DNA of 64,000 bases from Rhodopirellula halodulae. GTDB lineage: Bacteria; Planctomycetota; Planctomycetia; Pirellulales; Pirellulaceae. Made by a program: the position numbers and the translations under genes. Where the stretch lies: NCBI RefSeq assembly GCF_020966775.1, contig NZ_JAJKFV010000029.1, forward strand, positions 2,245,372 through 2,309,371, in the 5' to 3' direction. This document shows, piece by piece, positions 17,025 to 25,400 of this stretch; position 1 is the stretch's first letter; each line of letters begins with the position of its first letter. The notes beneath the pieces are model-generated. The model was given only the letters and a program-made list of their open reading frames with translations. It did not search any database and was not told the origin of the DNA.

Positions 17025-18632
17025 ATGCAACTTTCCTTGTTCCGTCGATGTGTGTGCGAGGTGATCGGGACTTACTGCTTGGTGCTGCTGGGGTGCGGCG
17101 CGATGGTGGTGGAGTCGCAAACGGGGCTGTTGACACATGTGGGTGTCGCCACCGTTTGGGGATTGATCGTTTTGACAATGATCTATTCGATTGGTGACCT
17201 GTCGGGAGCTCACATGAATCCGGCGGTTTCGTTGTCGTTTGCTATCGTCAAACGTTTGCCTTTCCCGGATGCCATCGCTTACATCGTTGCGCAGTGCATC
17301 GGTGCGACATTGGGTGCGGCATCGCTGTTGATCGTGTTGGGGAACGACGAGATGAAACTCGGGGCCACCATGGCAACGTTGCCGGACGGGTCGGCTTGGG
17401 CTGTGGAGTTCATGATGACGGCGATCCTGATGTGGATTGTCATGGGGGTTTCAACGGGTGCGAAAGAGAAGTCCATCACCGCTGGTTTGGCCGTGGGGGC
17501 CACCATTGCTATGGAAGCCTTCGTCGCGGGGCCGTTGACCAAAGCGTCGATGAATCCGGCTCGCAGCCTGGGACCCGCGGTCATGTCGAACCACTATGAT
17601 TTGTTATGGCTGTATCTGACCGCACCGTTTGTGGGAGCCATCGCGGGCGCGTTGCTGTATCAGTTCGTGCGGGTTGAAAGTGATTCCGAGACCGAGGAAA
17701 CCAAGGTGAATGAAAAACTAGCGACCGTCGTGGTGCTGGCCATCGGTTTGGCGTGGGGAGGCTCGGTCGCCACGGCTGACGATTCGAAAGCTTTGTTGCG
17801 TCCCAACGACCGGATCGCCGTCATCGGGGGAACGTTCGTGGAACGCATGCAGCCTCGTGATGAATTGGAAGCCGCGTTGCAAACACGACGACCGGATTGG
17901 AAGTTGTCGTTGCGAAACTTGGGGTGGTCCGGAGACACGGTTTCCGCGATCGCACGCAAGCGTTTTGAAACCATCGAAGCCGGGCGAGCTCGCAGAATCG
18001 CGGACATCGAGGCCGCTGATCCGACCGTTGCATTGGTCTGGTACGGCCAATCCGAAGCGGGTGACTTTCAAGAGAACGCTGATGCCTACCAAGCGGAACT
18101 GATGCGGTTGGTGGACGATTTGCAGGAACGTTCCATTCGAGTGGTACTGCTAACCCCGGTGTCGGTGCCTGGTGATCGCCGACCGGATTACAAGGCCGGT
18201 TTGGAGGCTTTCACAACGATGCTTCGTGACGTGGCTCGAGCGAAGTCATTGGCGTTGGTGGAGCTGAATTGGCATCCGACGGAGGAGCAACTTGTGGAGG
18301 ACCGCTTGCTACCCAGCGATCTCGGCTATCGCCAATTGGCCGCCCAGCTTTCGCAAGCCTTGCTGGCTTCGCCGGAGCACCCAGCAACAGCGGATCATGA
18401 CGACATATTGGAGGCTGGCGAAGATTCCAGCCGCAATGCTTTGTTGGACGCGATTGCTCGAAAGAACGCTTTCTTTTTTCATCACTACCGGCCGCAAAAC
18501 GAGACGTACCTGTTTTTGTTCCGCAAGCACGAACAGGGCAACAACGCGGTGGAAGTCGAGCAATTCAAGCCCATCATTCAGGCCGCGGACGAAGCGATTT
18601 GGAAGGCGGCTGGCCGGGCTTCGTCTTCGTGA
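17025..18632 (+). CDS. In-frame fusion: aquaporin (MIP) + signal-peptide-bearing SGNH/GDSL hydrolase
   Basis: 535 residues. Residues 1-220 are a complete aquaporin/glycerol facilitator with six helices and both half-helix signatures, HMNPAVS (NPA at 65-67) and SMNPARS (NPA at 177-179). A 10-residue acidic linker leads without a stop into a segment that looks exactly like a secretory signal peptide (residues 228-250, starting at a GTG codon at 17706), then an SGNH-type domain of the kind found in planctomycete cytochrome-linked proteins (AVIGGTFVERM, RNLGWSGDTV, WYGQSEAGDF). The nucleophile block reads GGT rather than GDS. Topologically a seventh helix would place the hydrolase in the periplasm. 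Either a true fusion, two proteins from one frame by internal initiation, or loss of a stop codon. Confidence 0.8.
   Translation: MQLSLFRRCVCEVIGTYCLVLLGCGAMVVESQTGLLTHVGVATVWGLIVLTMIYSIGDLSGAHMNPAVSLSFAIVKRLPFPDAIAYIVAQCIGATLGAASLLIVLGNDEMKLGATMATLPDGSAWAVEFMMTAILMWIVMGVSTGAKEKSITAGLAVGATIAMEAFVAGPLTKASMNPARSLGPAVMSNHYDLLWLYLTAPFVGAIAGALLYQFVRVESDSETEETKVNEKLATVVVLAIGLAWGGSVATADDSKALLRPNDRIAVIGGTFVERMQPRDELEAALQTRRPDWKLSLRNLGWSGDTVSAIARKRFETIEAGRARRIADIEAADPTVALVWYGQSEAGDFQENADAYQAELMRLVDDLQERSIRVVLLTPVSVPGDRRPDYKAGLEAFTTMLRDVARAKSLALVELNWHPTEEQLVEDRLLPSDLGYRQLAAQLSQALLASPEHPATADHDDILEAGEDSSRNALLDAIARKNAFFFHHYRPQNETYLFLFRKHEQGNNAVEVEQFKPIIQAADEAIWKAAGRASSS
17694..17700 (+). promoter_or_regulatory. 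Internal ribosome binding site before the SGNH half
   Basis: GAGGAAA lies 5 bases before an in-frame GTG (17706) that would start a free secreted SGNH protein of 308 residues with its own signal peptide. Confidence 0.45.
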
Positions 18633-18708
18633 TCTCGCCCCATCGCTGAGTGCATGATTCGACTACAATGGCGGCCTCCCCACATCCCGCCTCTCTTTAC
18701 GGTTGAAT

Positions 18709-20271
18709 ATGCGCCCCATCGTTTCAAACCTTCGTTCGTTTCTATTGATCTTGGTTGGTGCCGTTGCCGTCCAGCACGGTGCCAATGCCGCCGACCAACT
18801 GCCGCCGACCCCCGAACGTGATGGCGTCCAGCCTCGCAATGTGGTTTTCATCCTGACCGATGATCACCGTTTTGATGCGATGGGCTGCGCCGGGCACCCG
18901 TTCTTGGAAACGCCGAACCTGGATTCCATTGCGGCCAACGGAACGCACATCAAGAACGCGTTTGTCACGACCAGCCTTTGTTCACCCAGTCGTGCATCGA
19001 TCCTGACCGGTTTGTACACGCACAAACACCGTGTGATCGATAACAACCGTTTGGTCCCCGATGGCACGTTGTTCTTTCCCCAGTACTTGCAACGTGCCGG
19101 GTACGACACCGCGTTCGTGGGCAAGTGGCACATGGGCGGCCACCACGACGACCCACGTCCCGGGTTCGATCATTGGGTCAGCTTCCGTGGTCAAGGAAAT
19201 TACTTGCCACCGGGACCGAAGTACACGCTGAATGTGAACGGCGATCGTGTGAAGCAGAAGGGATACATCACGGACGAGTTGACGGACTACGCCGTTGATT
19301 GGTTGAAACAACGCAGTGACGACAAGCCGTTCTTTTTGTATCTGTCGCACAAAGCCGTCCACTCCAACTTCACTCCCGCCGAGCGGCACCAAGGTCGCTA
19401 CGCCGAAGAAGACCTGAGCTTCTTGCCCACGGGGAAAGAGTTATCGGCGGAGAAGAACACGCCTCGCTGGGTCCGTGACCAAAAAAATAGCTGGCACGGA
19501 ATCGATTTCTCTTATCACAGCGACAAAGGTTTGGATTACCTCTATCGTCGTTACTGCGAGTCAGTTTTGGCTGTGGACGACAGCGTCGGACGAGTGTTAC
19601 AGCAGCTCAAGGATATGGGAATCCACGACGACACGTTGGTCATCTACATGGGCGACAATGGCTTCATGTGGGGCGAACATGGTTTGATCGACAAACGTGT
19701 TTCCTACGAAGCCTCCATTCGGGTGCCGATGTTGATGCAGTGCCCCAATTTGTTCGAAGGCGGAAAGCCGATCGAAAACGTGATCGGCAACATTGATGTC
19801 GGCCCAACGATTCTGCACGCGGCCGGCCTTCAAACACCGGAGTACATGGATGGTCAAAGCTTCCTCGATCTGCCCAATGACCGCGATGCGGATTGGCGAA
19901 AGTATTTCTTGTACGTGTACTACTGGGAAAAAAACTTTCCTCAAACGCCCACGCAGTTCGCCCTTCGTGGCGACCGGTTCAAGTACATCACGTACTACGG
20001 GTTGTGGGACACCGACGAGCTTTATGACTTGCAGACGGATCCGGATGAACTGAACAATCTGATCCACGATCCAAACTACAAATCCGTCGCGAAGGAAATG
20101 GAAAACCAACTCTATTCGATGCTTGGTGACGAAGGCGGAATGGACATCCCGATGAACCAGCCGCGTGGTGGTTCGAACAACAAGCGTTGGGCGGAACAAG
20201 GTGGTGAGGATGCCGCTGACTTTCCAAAGGCATTCGTGGTGGAACAGCCTTTGAATCGCAACGCCAACTGA
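18709..20271 (+). CDS. Secreted type I sulfatase
   Basis: 520 residues with a signal peptide ending near AxANAA (residues 20-26). The alkaline-phosphatase-fold sulfatase signature is LCSPSRASILTG with Cys91 the residue expected to be converted to formylglycine; metal-binding residues appear in FILTDDH and YMGDNGFMWGEHG. It should hydrolyse sulfate esters, probably of marine polysaccharides; substrate not deducible. ATG at 18709 is preferred over TTG 18703. A second sulfatase follows on the same strand. Confidence 0.95.
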   Translation: MRPIVSNLRSFLLILVGAVAVQHGANAADQLPPTPERDGVQPRNVVFILTDDHRFDAMGCAGHPFLETPNLDSIAANGTHIKNAFVTTSLCSPSRASILTGLYTHKHRVIDNNRLVPDGTLFFPQYLQRAGYDTAFVGKWHMGGHHDDPRPGFDHWVSFRGQGNYLPPGPKYTLNVNGDRVKQKGYITDELTDYAVDWLKQRSDDKPFFLYLSHKAVHSNFTPAERHQGRYAEEDLSFLPTGKELSAEKNTPRWVRDQKNSWHGIDFSYHSDKGLDYLYRRYCESVLAVDDSVGRVLQQLKDMGIHDDTLVIYMGDNGFMWGEHGLIDKRVSYEASIRVPMLMQCPNLFEGGKPIENVIGNIDVGPTILHAAGLQTPEYMDGQSFLDLPNDRDADWRKYFLYVYYWEKNFPQTPTQFALRGDRFKYITYYGLWDTDELYDLQTDPDELNNLIHDPNYKSVAKEMENQLYSMLGDEGGMDIPMNQPRGGSNNKRWAEQGGEDAADFPKAFVVEQPLNRNAN

Positions 20272-20296
20272 TCTTTGTGGTCCAGATGACAATTTG

Positions 20297-20329
20297 TTTC
20301 AGCGGAGCGACCTTGCTCGCCCGCTGAAA
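20297..20329 (+). terminator. Stem-loop between the two sulfatase genes
   Basis: Arms TTTCAGCGG / CCGCTGAAA (9 bases) around a 15-base interior that itself can pair in part. No T tract follows, so it is a hairpin that may protect or end the first sulfatase mRNA rather than a classical terminator. Confidence 0.4.
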
Positions 20330-20450
20330 TTCAGCACCGTCGCCGTCCGGTTTCTTTAGTGTGTGTCGTAGCCTCGGTTAACACTCAGCGTGCGGCGATT
20401 GCCCTTTTCAACTCATGCACGCCCGTTTGGGCATCCCGAAAGCGTCTCTC

Positions 20451-22022
20451 ATGATGAATCGTTACGCTTGCATCACTTTGTTTTTGGCGGTCGTGGCATG
20501 GTCTTGCGAGTCTGCATCGGCTGACGTCGCTGGTTCGCGACCGAACATTGTGTTCGTCATGGCGGATGACATGGGATGGGGCCAGCCCGGGTTCAATGGC
20601 GGCGATCCCAAACTGACGCCGAACATGGATCGTTTGGCTTCGGAAGGAATGCGGCTGAACGAGTTTTACACCCACAGTGTGTGTGCTCCGACCCGTTCCG
20701 CTTTTTTGACGGGGCGTTACGCATTCCGAACGTGGAGCGATTGGCGGTCGGAAGACTTTGGCAAACCCAGTTACCTTGCCAAATTGGGTTTGGAGCTGGC
20801 TCACAATGAACGCGGTGAACCCACGCGACGCATTCACGCGTTGGACACGGACGAGCGAACCATTGCCGAAGCACTGCGAGATGCGGGGTACTTCACTTCA
20901 CTGATTGGAAAGTGGCACCTGGGCGAATGGCTGCCGGAGCACTTGCCGATGGGGCAAGGTTTCCAACATCAATACGGGCACTACGCTTGGGGAATCGACT
21001 ACTTCACCAAGACCATTGTTCACAACGCGCCTGCCCGTTTCGCGGTCTACGACTGGCACCGCAATCAACGACCGGTCCAGGAAGACGGCTACGCCACGGA
21101 TTTGTTTGCGGCGGAAGCCGAACGGGTGATCGCGGAACGCAAGAACGATGACCGCCCGTTTTTTATGTATGTGGCCTTCAATGCGGTGCATGGGCCGTTG
21201 AACCCGCCGCCGGGATTTCAAGGTGCTGCGGACGATCCGATGGCAATTCGCGAGGCGATGCTGAAACGATTGGACACCGCACTGGGTCGAATTAGCGACG
21301 CCATTGATCAACATGGTTTTCGCGACAACACCGTGTTCATCTTCACCAATGACAATGGGCCGGTGCTGGAAGAACTCAGTCAGCCGTTCCGCGGAACTAA
21401 AAACACCACTTTCGAGGGTGGTGTGCGTCAGCCGGCGATCATCCGTTGGCCCGGCCATATCGAGCCGGGAACCAGCAAAGATGGTTTGATGTTCATCGCC
21501 GATTTCTTCCCGACCTTCGTGACATTGGCGGGTGGCAGCCACACACAACCACGCCCGGTCGACGGAATTGACATGACTTCCATGTTGTTTGAGGGCGGTC
21601 AAAGCAAGCGAGAAGAGATCGTCTTCGATGTTTCGGGCAGCGTGCGGATGCCTACCATTCGGCGAGGTGATTTCAAGTTGATGGGCGATGCGCTCTACGA
21701 CATCGCAAACGATCCGTTCGAGAGATCCGACGTCGCGTCTGAGCATCCTTTGTTGGTCGCGGAGTTGAAGACTCGATTGTCGGAGATCGGCGAGGAGCGA
21801 CCACCGCTGGGAGACAAACCGCTACTGATGGATCCTCCCCTGCCTTATGTCTACGGATTGGAGGAACAGCAAGACGTCCCAGCGTGGCTGATCCAGGCCG
21901 TCGAGAAGGTCCGTGCCACGCAACCCAAGGAGTGGGCGGAAGGAGAGACGCCTTGGCCCAAAGCTCCCATCGGCCCCGACGCCAGCAAAATGACTGGCCT
22001 CAAAGACGAGGCCGTGAAGTGA
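20451..22022 (+). CDS. Secreted type I sulfatase (arylsulfatase-like)
   Basis: 523 residues from ATG 20451, signal peptide ending near CESASA. Catalytic signature VCAPTRSAFLTGRY with Cys78 as the formylglycine site; FVMADDMGWG and FTNDNGP supply metal ligands. The second half has GVRQPAIIRWPG and the usual C-terminal subdomain. An in-frame ATG at 20415 would add 12 residues before the signal peptide. It is not closely similar to the preceding sulfatase, so this is not a recent tandem duplicate. Confidence 0.95.
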   Translation: MMNRYACITLFLAVVAWSCESASADVAGSRPNIVFVMADDMGWGQPGFNGGDPKLTPNMDRLASEGMRLNEFYTHSVCAPTRSAFLTGRYAFRTWSDWRSEDFGKPSYLAKLGLELAHNERGEPTRRIHALDTDERTIAEALRDAGYFTSLIGKWHLGEWLPEHLPMGQGFQHQYGHYAWGIDYFTKTIVHNAPARFAVYDWHRNQRPVQEDGYATDLFAAEAERVIAERKNDDRPFFMYVAFNAVHGPLNPPPGFQGAADDPMAIREAMLKRLDTALGRISDAIDQHGFRDNTVFIFTNDNGPVLEELSQPFRGTKNTTFEGGVRQPAIIRWPGHIEPGTSKDGLMFIADFFPTFVTLAGGSHTQPRPVDGIDMTSMLFEGGQSKREEIVFDVSGSVRMPTIRRGDFKLMGDALYDIANDPFERSDVASEHPLLVAELKTRLSEIGEERPPLGDKPLLMDPPLPYVYGLEEQQDVPAWLIQAVEKVRATQPKEWAEGETPWPKAPIGPDASKMTGLKDEAVK

Positions 22023-22153
22023 TGCGAATTTGGTTTGATTGTCGCTGACGAGCTCGCTTTCGGTGGATCCTGTCGATGGCATTGGAAGTCGCGAAGAGCG
22101 ACGCGTGTTGGTTCTTTTTTGTAACTTAAATCCTGCGTCCGGAAGGGGCTTTC

Positions 22154-22675
22154 ATGTCACGGATTCTTTATCTGGCAGTCACCTTGTCGACTTGCGTCTT
22201 TGCCGTTTCGGCTGCCGCGGAGAACACCGTCAAAATTGACGGGACCTCACACATGGCAGAATTCAGCAGGGCGGTCATTGAATCGGCCGAACGAGCCAAC
22301 TTCCTTTTGCATTGCGAGAATCAAGAATCTGGCGCGGGGGCCGGGCTCAAGCACTTCGTCATGAAATACACCGACATCAACAAAATGACGAGAGAGCTGA
22401 AGGAGCGAGAGCGGAAACAGTGTGAGAACAGCGACTTTCATTTCTTGGAAATTCTTTTGGCGCACAGTCGCGATGAGGCGGAAACATTCAGGCTGTTGGT
22501 GAACCGCGAGTCATTGACGAAAGAAAGCGTGAGGATCTTTCTGGGGCACTGTCTATCGGATAGCGTCCAGGCTTTGGCGGACCAGCATGCAAAACGACTG
22601 GATGCCGCGGAATTGAGAGAAGCAAGAAATCGATTTCGAGAGGCGATTTTCAGCACGGTGGCAAACGTCAAGTAA
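22154..22675 (+). CDS. Secreted protein of unknown function
   Basis: 173 residues with a signal peptide (residues 1-21, cleavage near SAAA/EN). GGAAGGGG lies 5 bases before the ATG. The mature part is mostly helical and charged (ELKERERKQCENS, AELREARNRFREA) with two Cys pairs possible (LHCEN, KQCEN, GHCLS). Not recognised as a named family. Followed by a small membrane protein gene 32 bases later, probably co-transcribed. Confidence 0.7.
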   Translation: MSRILYLAVTLSTCVFAVSAAAENTVKIDGTSHMAEFSRAVIESAERANFLLHCENQESGAGAGLKHFVMKYTDINKMTRELKERERKQCENSDFHFLEILLAHSRDEAETFRLLVNRESLTKESVRIFLGHCLSDSVQALADQHAKRLDAAELREARNRFREAIFSTVANVK

Positions 22676-22707
22676 CGAACGTTCAAACTCGTTGAGGAAA
22701 TGAATCC

Positions 22708-23133
22708 GTGTCTTCGTTGTTGAAAAATGCCTTGGCTTTCGTTGCTGGCGTGGTTTCGGGAAGCGTCGTCAACATGTCGATCATTCTCGTTGGCACGGCA
22801 TTGATTCCGGTTCCGGACGGAGTCGATATGTCCGATATGGAGCGTTTCTCAGAAAACCTCAGGCTTCTCAAACCGGTCAACTTTTTGACGCCTTTTTTAG
22901 CGCATGCGATCGGAACTCTGACGGGTGCCTGGGTGGCTGCAAAACTAGCGGTCAGTGCAAACATGAAGATCGCCTTGGGTATCGGAGCGTTCTTCCTGCT
23001 GGGCGGGATCATGATGGTGGCAACGTACGGAGGACCTCTTTGGTTTGCGATCTTGGATCTGCTGGTTGCGTATGTTCCGATGGGATACCTGGGCGGAAAG
23101 TTGGCTGGAGCGAAGAAGGTCAGAACCGCCTGA
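22708..23133 (+). CDS. Small four-helix membrane protein, unknown function
   Basis: 141 residues, GTG start at 22708 preceded by GAGGAAA. About four hydrophobic segments: 8-30, 58-80, 87-105 and 109-130; a short polar loop (PDGVDMSDMERFSENLRLL) follows the first. Looks like an integral membrane protein of unknown function. Confidence 0.7.
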   Translation: MSSLLKNALAFVAGVVSGSVVNMSIILVGTALIPVPDGVDMSDMERFSENLRLLKPVNFLTPFLAHAIGTLTGAWVAAKLAVSANMKIALGIGAFFLLGGIMMVATYGGPLWFAILDLLVAYVPMGYLGGKLAGAKKVRTA

Positions 23134-23597
23134 GTCAGCACGCTGTCCACCGGTCCTCGCCGAGTTCTGCGGTTTCGATCGTCCAGCCAGTACAGGAGCA
23201 CTCAGCTTCGTGGGAGTTCGCAAAGTTCTCCGCCTGTGGGAATTGAGACGTTTTACGATCGAAGGCAACTCGACGCATAACGATGCGGTGTTTACGTCAG
23301 CTCTACATCGCACGCACTGACATCAGCGGCGAGGGCTTTGCAGAGCTGCAATCAACATTGTCTAGTTGCAAGGTGGTCGACCAGGTTTGAGTCGATTTCG
23401 CTCGAAATGCTTTGTCCGATTGCTGGCCGGTGGTGGGGGGGCGCGTTGTGGCAACCAAGTTTCGAGCTGATCATCAGCAAGCCGATGCATTTGATCTCGA
23501 ATGCGATTGAGCCCGTTTGTGTTTTCGATATCCATTTTTTCCTTGCCGACTTCGTCGCTATGCTATTGGTTTCTGGATCCACCAACCGAGAGAAAGC
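23134..23597. other. Intergenic region, no gene recognised
   Basis: 464 bases. Open frames overlap the next gene in another phase and show no domain or good ribosome binding site. Nothing else is recognised apart from space for the promoter of the DUF6398 gene. Confidence 0.5.
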
Positions 23598-24128
23598 ATG
23601 AGCGGCGCCTCAACCCTCAACGATATTCCGATGCCCTTCCGTGAGCGATACACAGACATCGTTGAAATCGTGGAAGCGTTTTGCCGGGACCACTTGAACG
23701 ATGAATACTTCGCTGTTTCTCGGGAATTAGCAGCTCACGTTTGCCAAGAAGGCTCGCCGGTGCGTTCGGGGAAAGCTTCTAGCTGGGCGGCAGGAATTTT
23801 GTGGGCTGTTGGTCGCGTGAATTTTCTCTCCGACCCGGCTTCTGAGCCTTGCATGACCCAATCGCAATTTGCGAAAGCGATCGGTGTTTCCGTCGCGACC
23901 ATCAGCGCCAAGTGTCGGGTAATCTGGGACGGGATGGAGCTGATGCAATTGGACCCCAGGTTTTCGATCGCCAGTCAACAAGACTCGAACCCATTGGTTT
24001 GGATGGCGGAAGTGAATGGTTTTTTGATGGACCTTCGAACCGCCCCGCGAGAGATACAGGAAGCTGCTTTCGAGCAGGGAGTCATTCCCTACGTTCCCGA
24101 CGCCCGATCAGACGAGGCATCGGACTGA
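23598..24128 (+). CDS. DUF6398-like protein
   Basis: 176 residues from ATG 23598 (GAGAGAAAG before it). The pattern of an N-terminal VEAFCRDHLNDEY block, SWAAGILWAVGRVNFL, an embedded helix-turn-helix-like segment MTQSQFAKAIGVSVATISAKCR and NPLVWMAEVNGFLMDLR matches the DUF6398 module that often accompanies plasmid pRiA4b ORF-3 or SEC-C proteins. The helix-turn-helix suggests nucleic-acid binding. Function unknown. Confidence 0.75.
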   Translation: MSGASTLNDIPMPFRERYTDIVEIVEAFCRDHLNDEYFAVSRELAAHVCQEGSPVRSGKASSWAAGILWAVGRVNFLSDPASEPCMTQSQFAKAIGVSVATISAKCRVIWDGMELMQLDPRFSIASQQDSNPLVWMAEVNGFLMDLRTAPREIQEAAFEQGVIPYVPDARSDEASD

Positions 24129-24285
24129 TTGTTGGATGGAGGGCACCAATTTCCGCTTTCAAGCTCCGAGGACGAGCGATCGTGCGATACGATGAAACGC
24201 CGATCCAGGAATTGCCTGGAGTCAAAGCTCATGCATTCGTGGATCGGTCGAGGATTGCAGGGAACCCTCAAAGAAAGCAACTTCA

Positions 24286-24927
24286 ATGTCTGTGTGGAAG
24301 AATTTACAAGCGTTGTTCGTAGTCACATTTGTGCTTGGATGCACTTCGCGGGAGATGCCTCCTCATCCATTGACACGTCCATTGGTTGAAACGCTTGCTT
24401 GCCGGATCGTGGCAAGCGGTGCATACGATGCTGCCTTGGTTGCGGCTGCCCGAGCGGAATCAAGCCGCGTCGTCAGTCAAGCTGGAAAGACCGTTGGTGA
24501 ATGGGTACCTGTAGCCGACCCGAGCTTGGCTGCTTCCGACATTGACGCACTGCCGGATGCGGTGTTGCGTCAAACTGAGTCAGGTGCAGAAATCCTTGTC
24601 GTGTTTTCTGAAGGTGACGTCACCGATGCGGATGTTGCCGCGGTCCACTCTGGTGGTTCCGACCTCGATGGGCAACCGACCATCACGCTCACCCTGACCG
24701 ATGAGGGCTAAAAAAAGTTTTTCGACTTTTCCGTCAAAAACGCCAGTCGTCATGTGGCGATTATTGTCGGTGACGCGGTCCAGTCGGTGCCTCAGATACA
24801 AACGCCGATCAGCGATCAGTTCGTCATCGTTTCTCCGACGCAAGCCGCATCTGACAAACTTGTACTCGCACTGACTTCGCCGCCAACAACGACGGAGTCA
24901 TCCGATGCGCTCGAGTCACGCAACTGA
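24286..24927 (+). pseudogene. SecD-P1-like lipoprotein gene interrupted by one in-frame TAA
   Basis: The reading frame opens at ATG 24286 with a lipoprotein signal (lipobox VLGC), runs 141 codons to a TAA at 24709-24711, and then continues in the same frame for 71 more codons to TGA 24925-24927. Both parts together match the SecD P1 head pattern: EGDVTDADVAAVHSG, TITLTLTDEG, stop, KKFFDFSVKNASRHVAIIVG, VQSVPQIQTPI, SPTQAASDKLVLALT. In SecD the equivalent stretch reads DEGxKKF with no break. So the gene is either a recent nonsense pseudogene, is read through, or makes a shortened lipoprotein. It is not full-length SecD: no six-helix RND membrane domain follows. Confidence 0.75.
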
Positions 24928-25114
24928 TCGTTTCCAAAGCAGCCGGGGCACCGCAACGAAGTGTGTTCACAAAACGTCGCTTACGGCGCTGAGCAAGCCG
25001 CCGACGGTTGCTGAAATCTGCGAGAACCACAGATTCCTTAGGTGGCTTCGATCATCCCCGGCCGATAAGCCATGAGCAAAAGCGAGGATCGATTGCCACT
25101 CAAGCAAAGAAGAG

Positions 25115-25188
25115 CACACCCGGCAGGATTCGAACCTGCAACCCTCGGTTCCGAAGACCGATGCGCTATCCAATTGTGCCACGGGTGC
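25115..25188 (-). tRNA. tRNA-Arg (anticodon TCG)
   Basis: 74 bases. Acceptor stem GCACCCG / CGGGTGT (one G-U), anticodon stem TCGGT / ACCGA with loop CTTCGGA giving anticodon TCG, and T-arm GCAGG-TTCGAAT-CCTGC. The D stem has one mismatch as read. The 3' CCA is not encoded. Confidence 0.93.
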
Positions 25189-25400
25189 GTTTGAAAGATG
25201 GGTGGCTCGCTGGAGAGCTTGCCACGACCTGCGACAGTATGCCGAACATCGCCGGGTGTGACAAGCCGGACAGGATGACTTTCATTTGCTATTCTCTGCC
25301 GTCCTGCAGTGAATTGCATCGCTGCGAAACAAGTGATTTGGATGGATCTTCGGTGGCGTTGAATTTGAGGCAAGATGTGAGTCGATCGAGACGCGAAAAG

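Noticed and set aside
20898-21746. Minus-strand frame opposite the second sulfatase
   Set aside because: The sulfatase signature and full-length family match are on the plus strand.
18709-22022. Two adjacent sulfatases considered as a recent tandem duplication
   Set aside because: The proteins differ in signature, C-terminal region and overall sequence.
24709-24730. A-rich run after the TAA considered as a programmed frameshift site
   Set aside because: Both flanks are in the same frame, so a frameshift is not needed; a simple nonsense codon explains it better.
25008-25400. Upstream part of the open frame of the multiheme cytochrome
   Set aside because: It reads across the tRNA-Arg on the other strand and lacks homology; a signal peptide begins at 25401.
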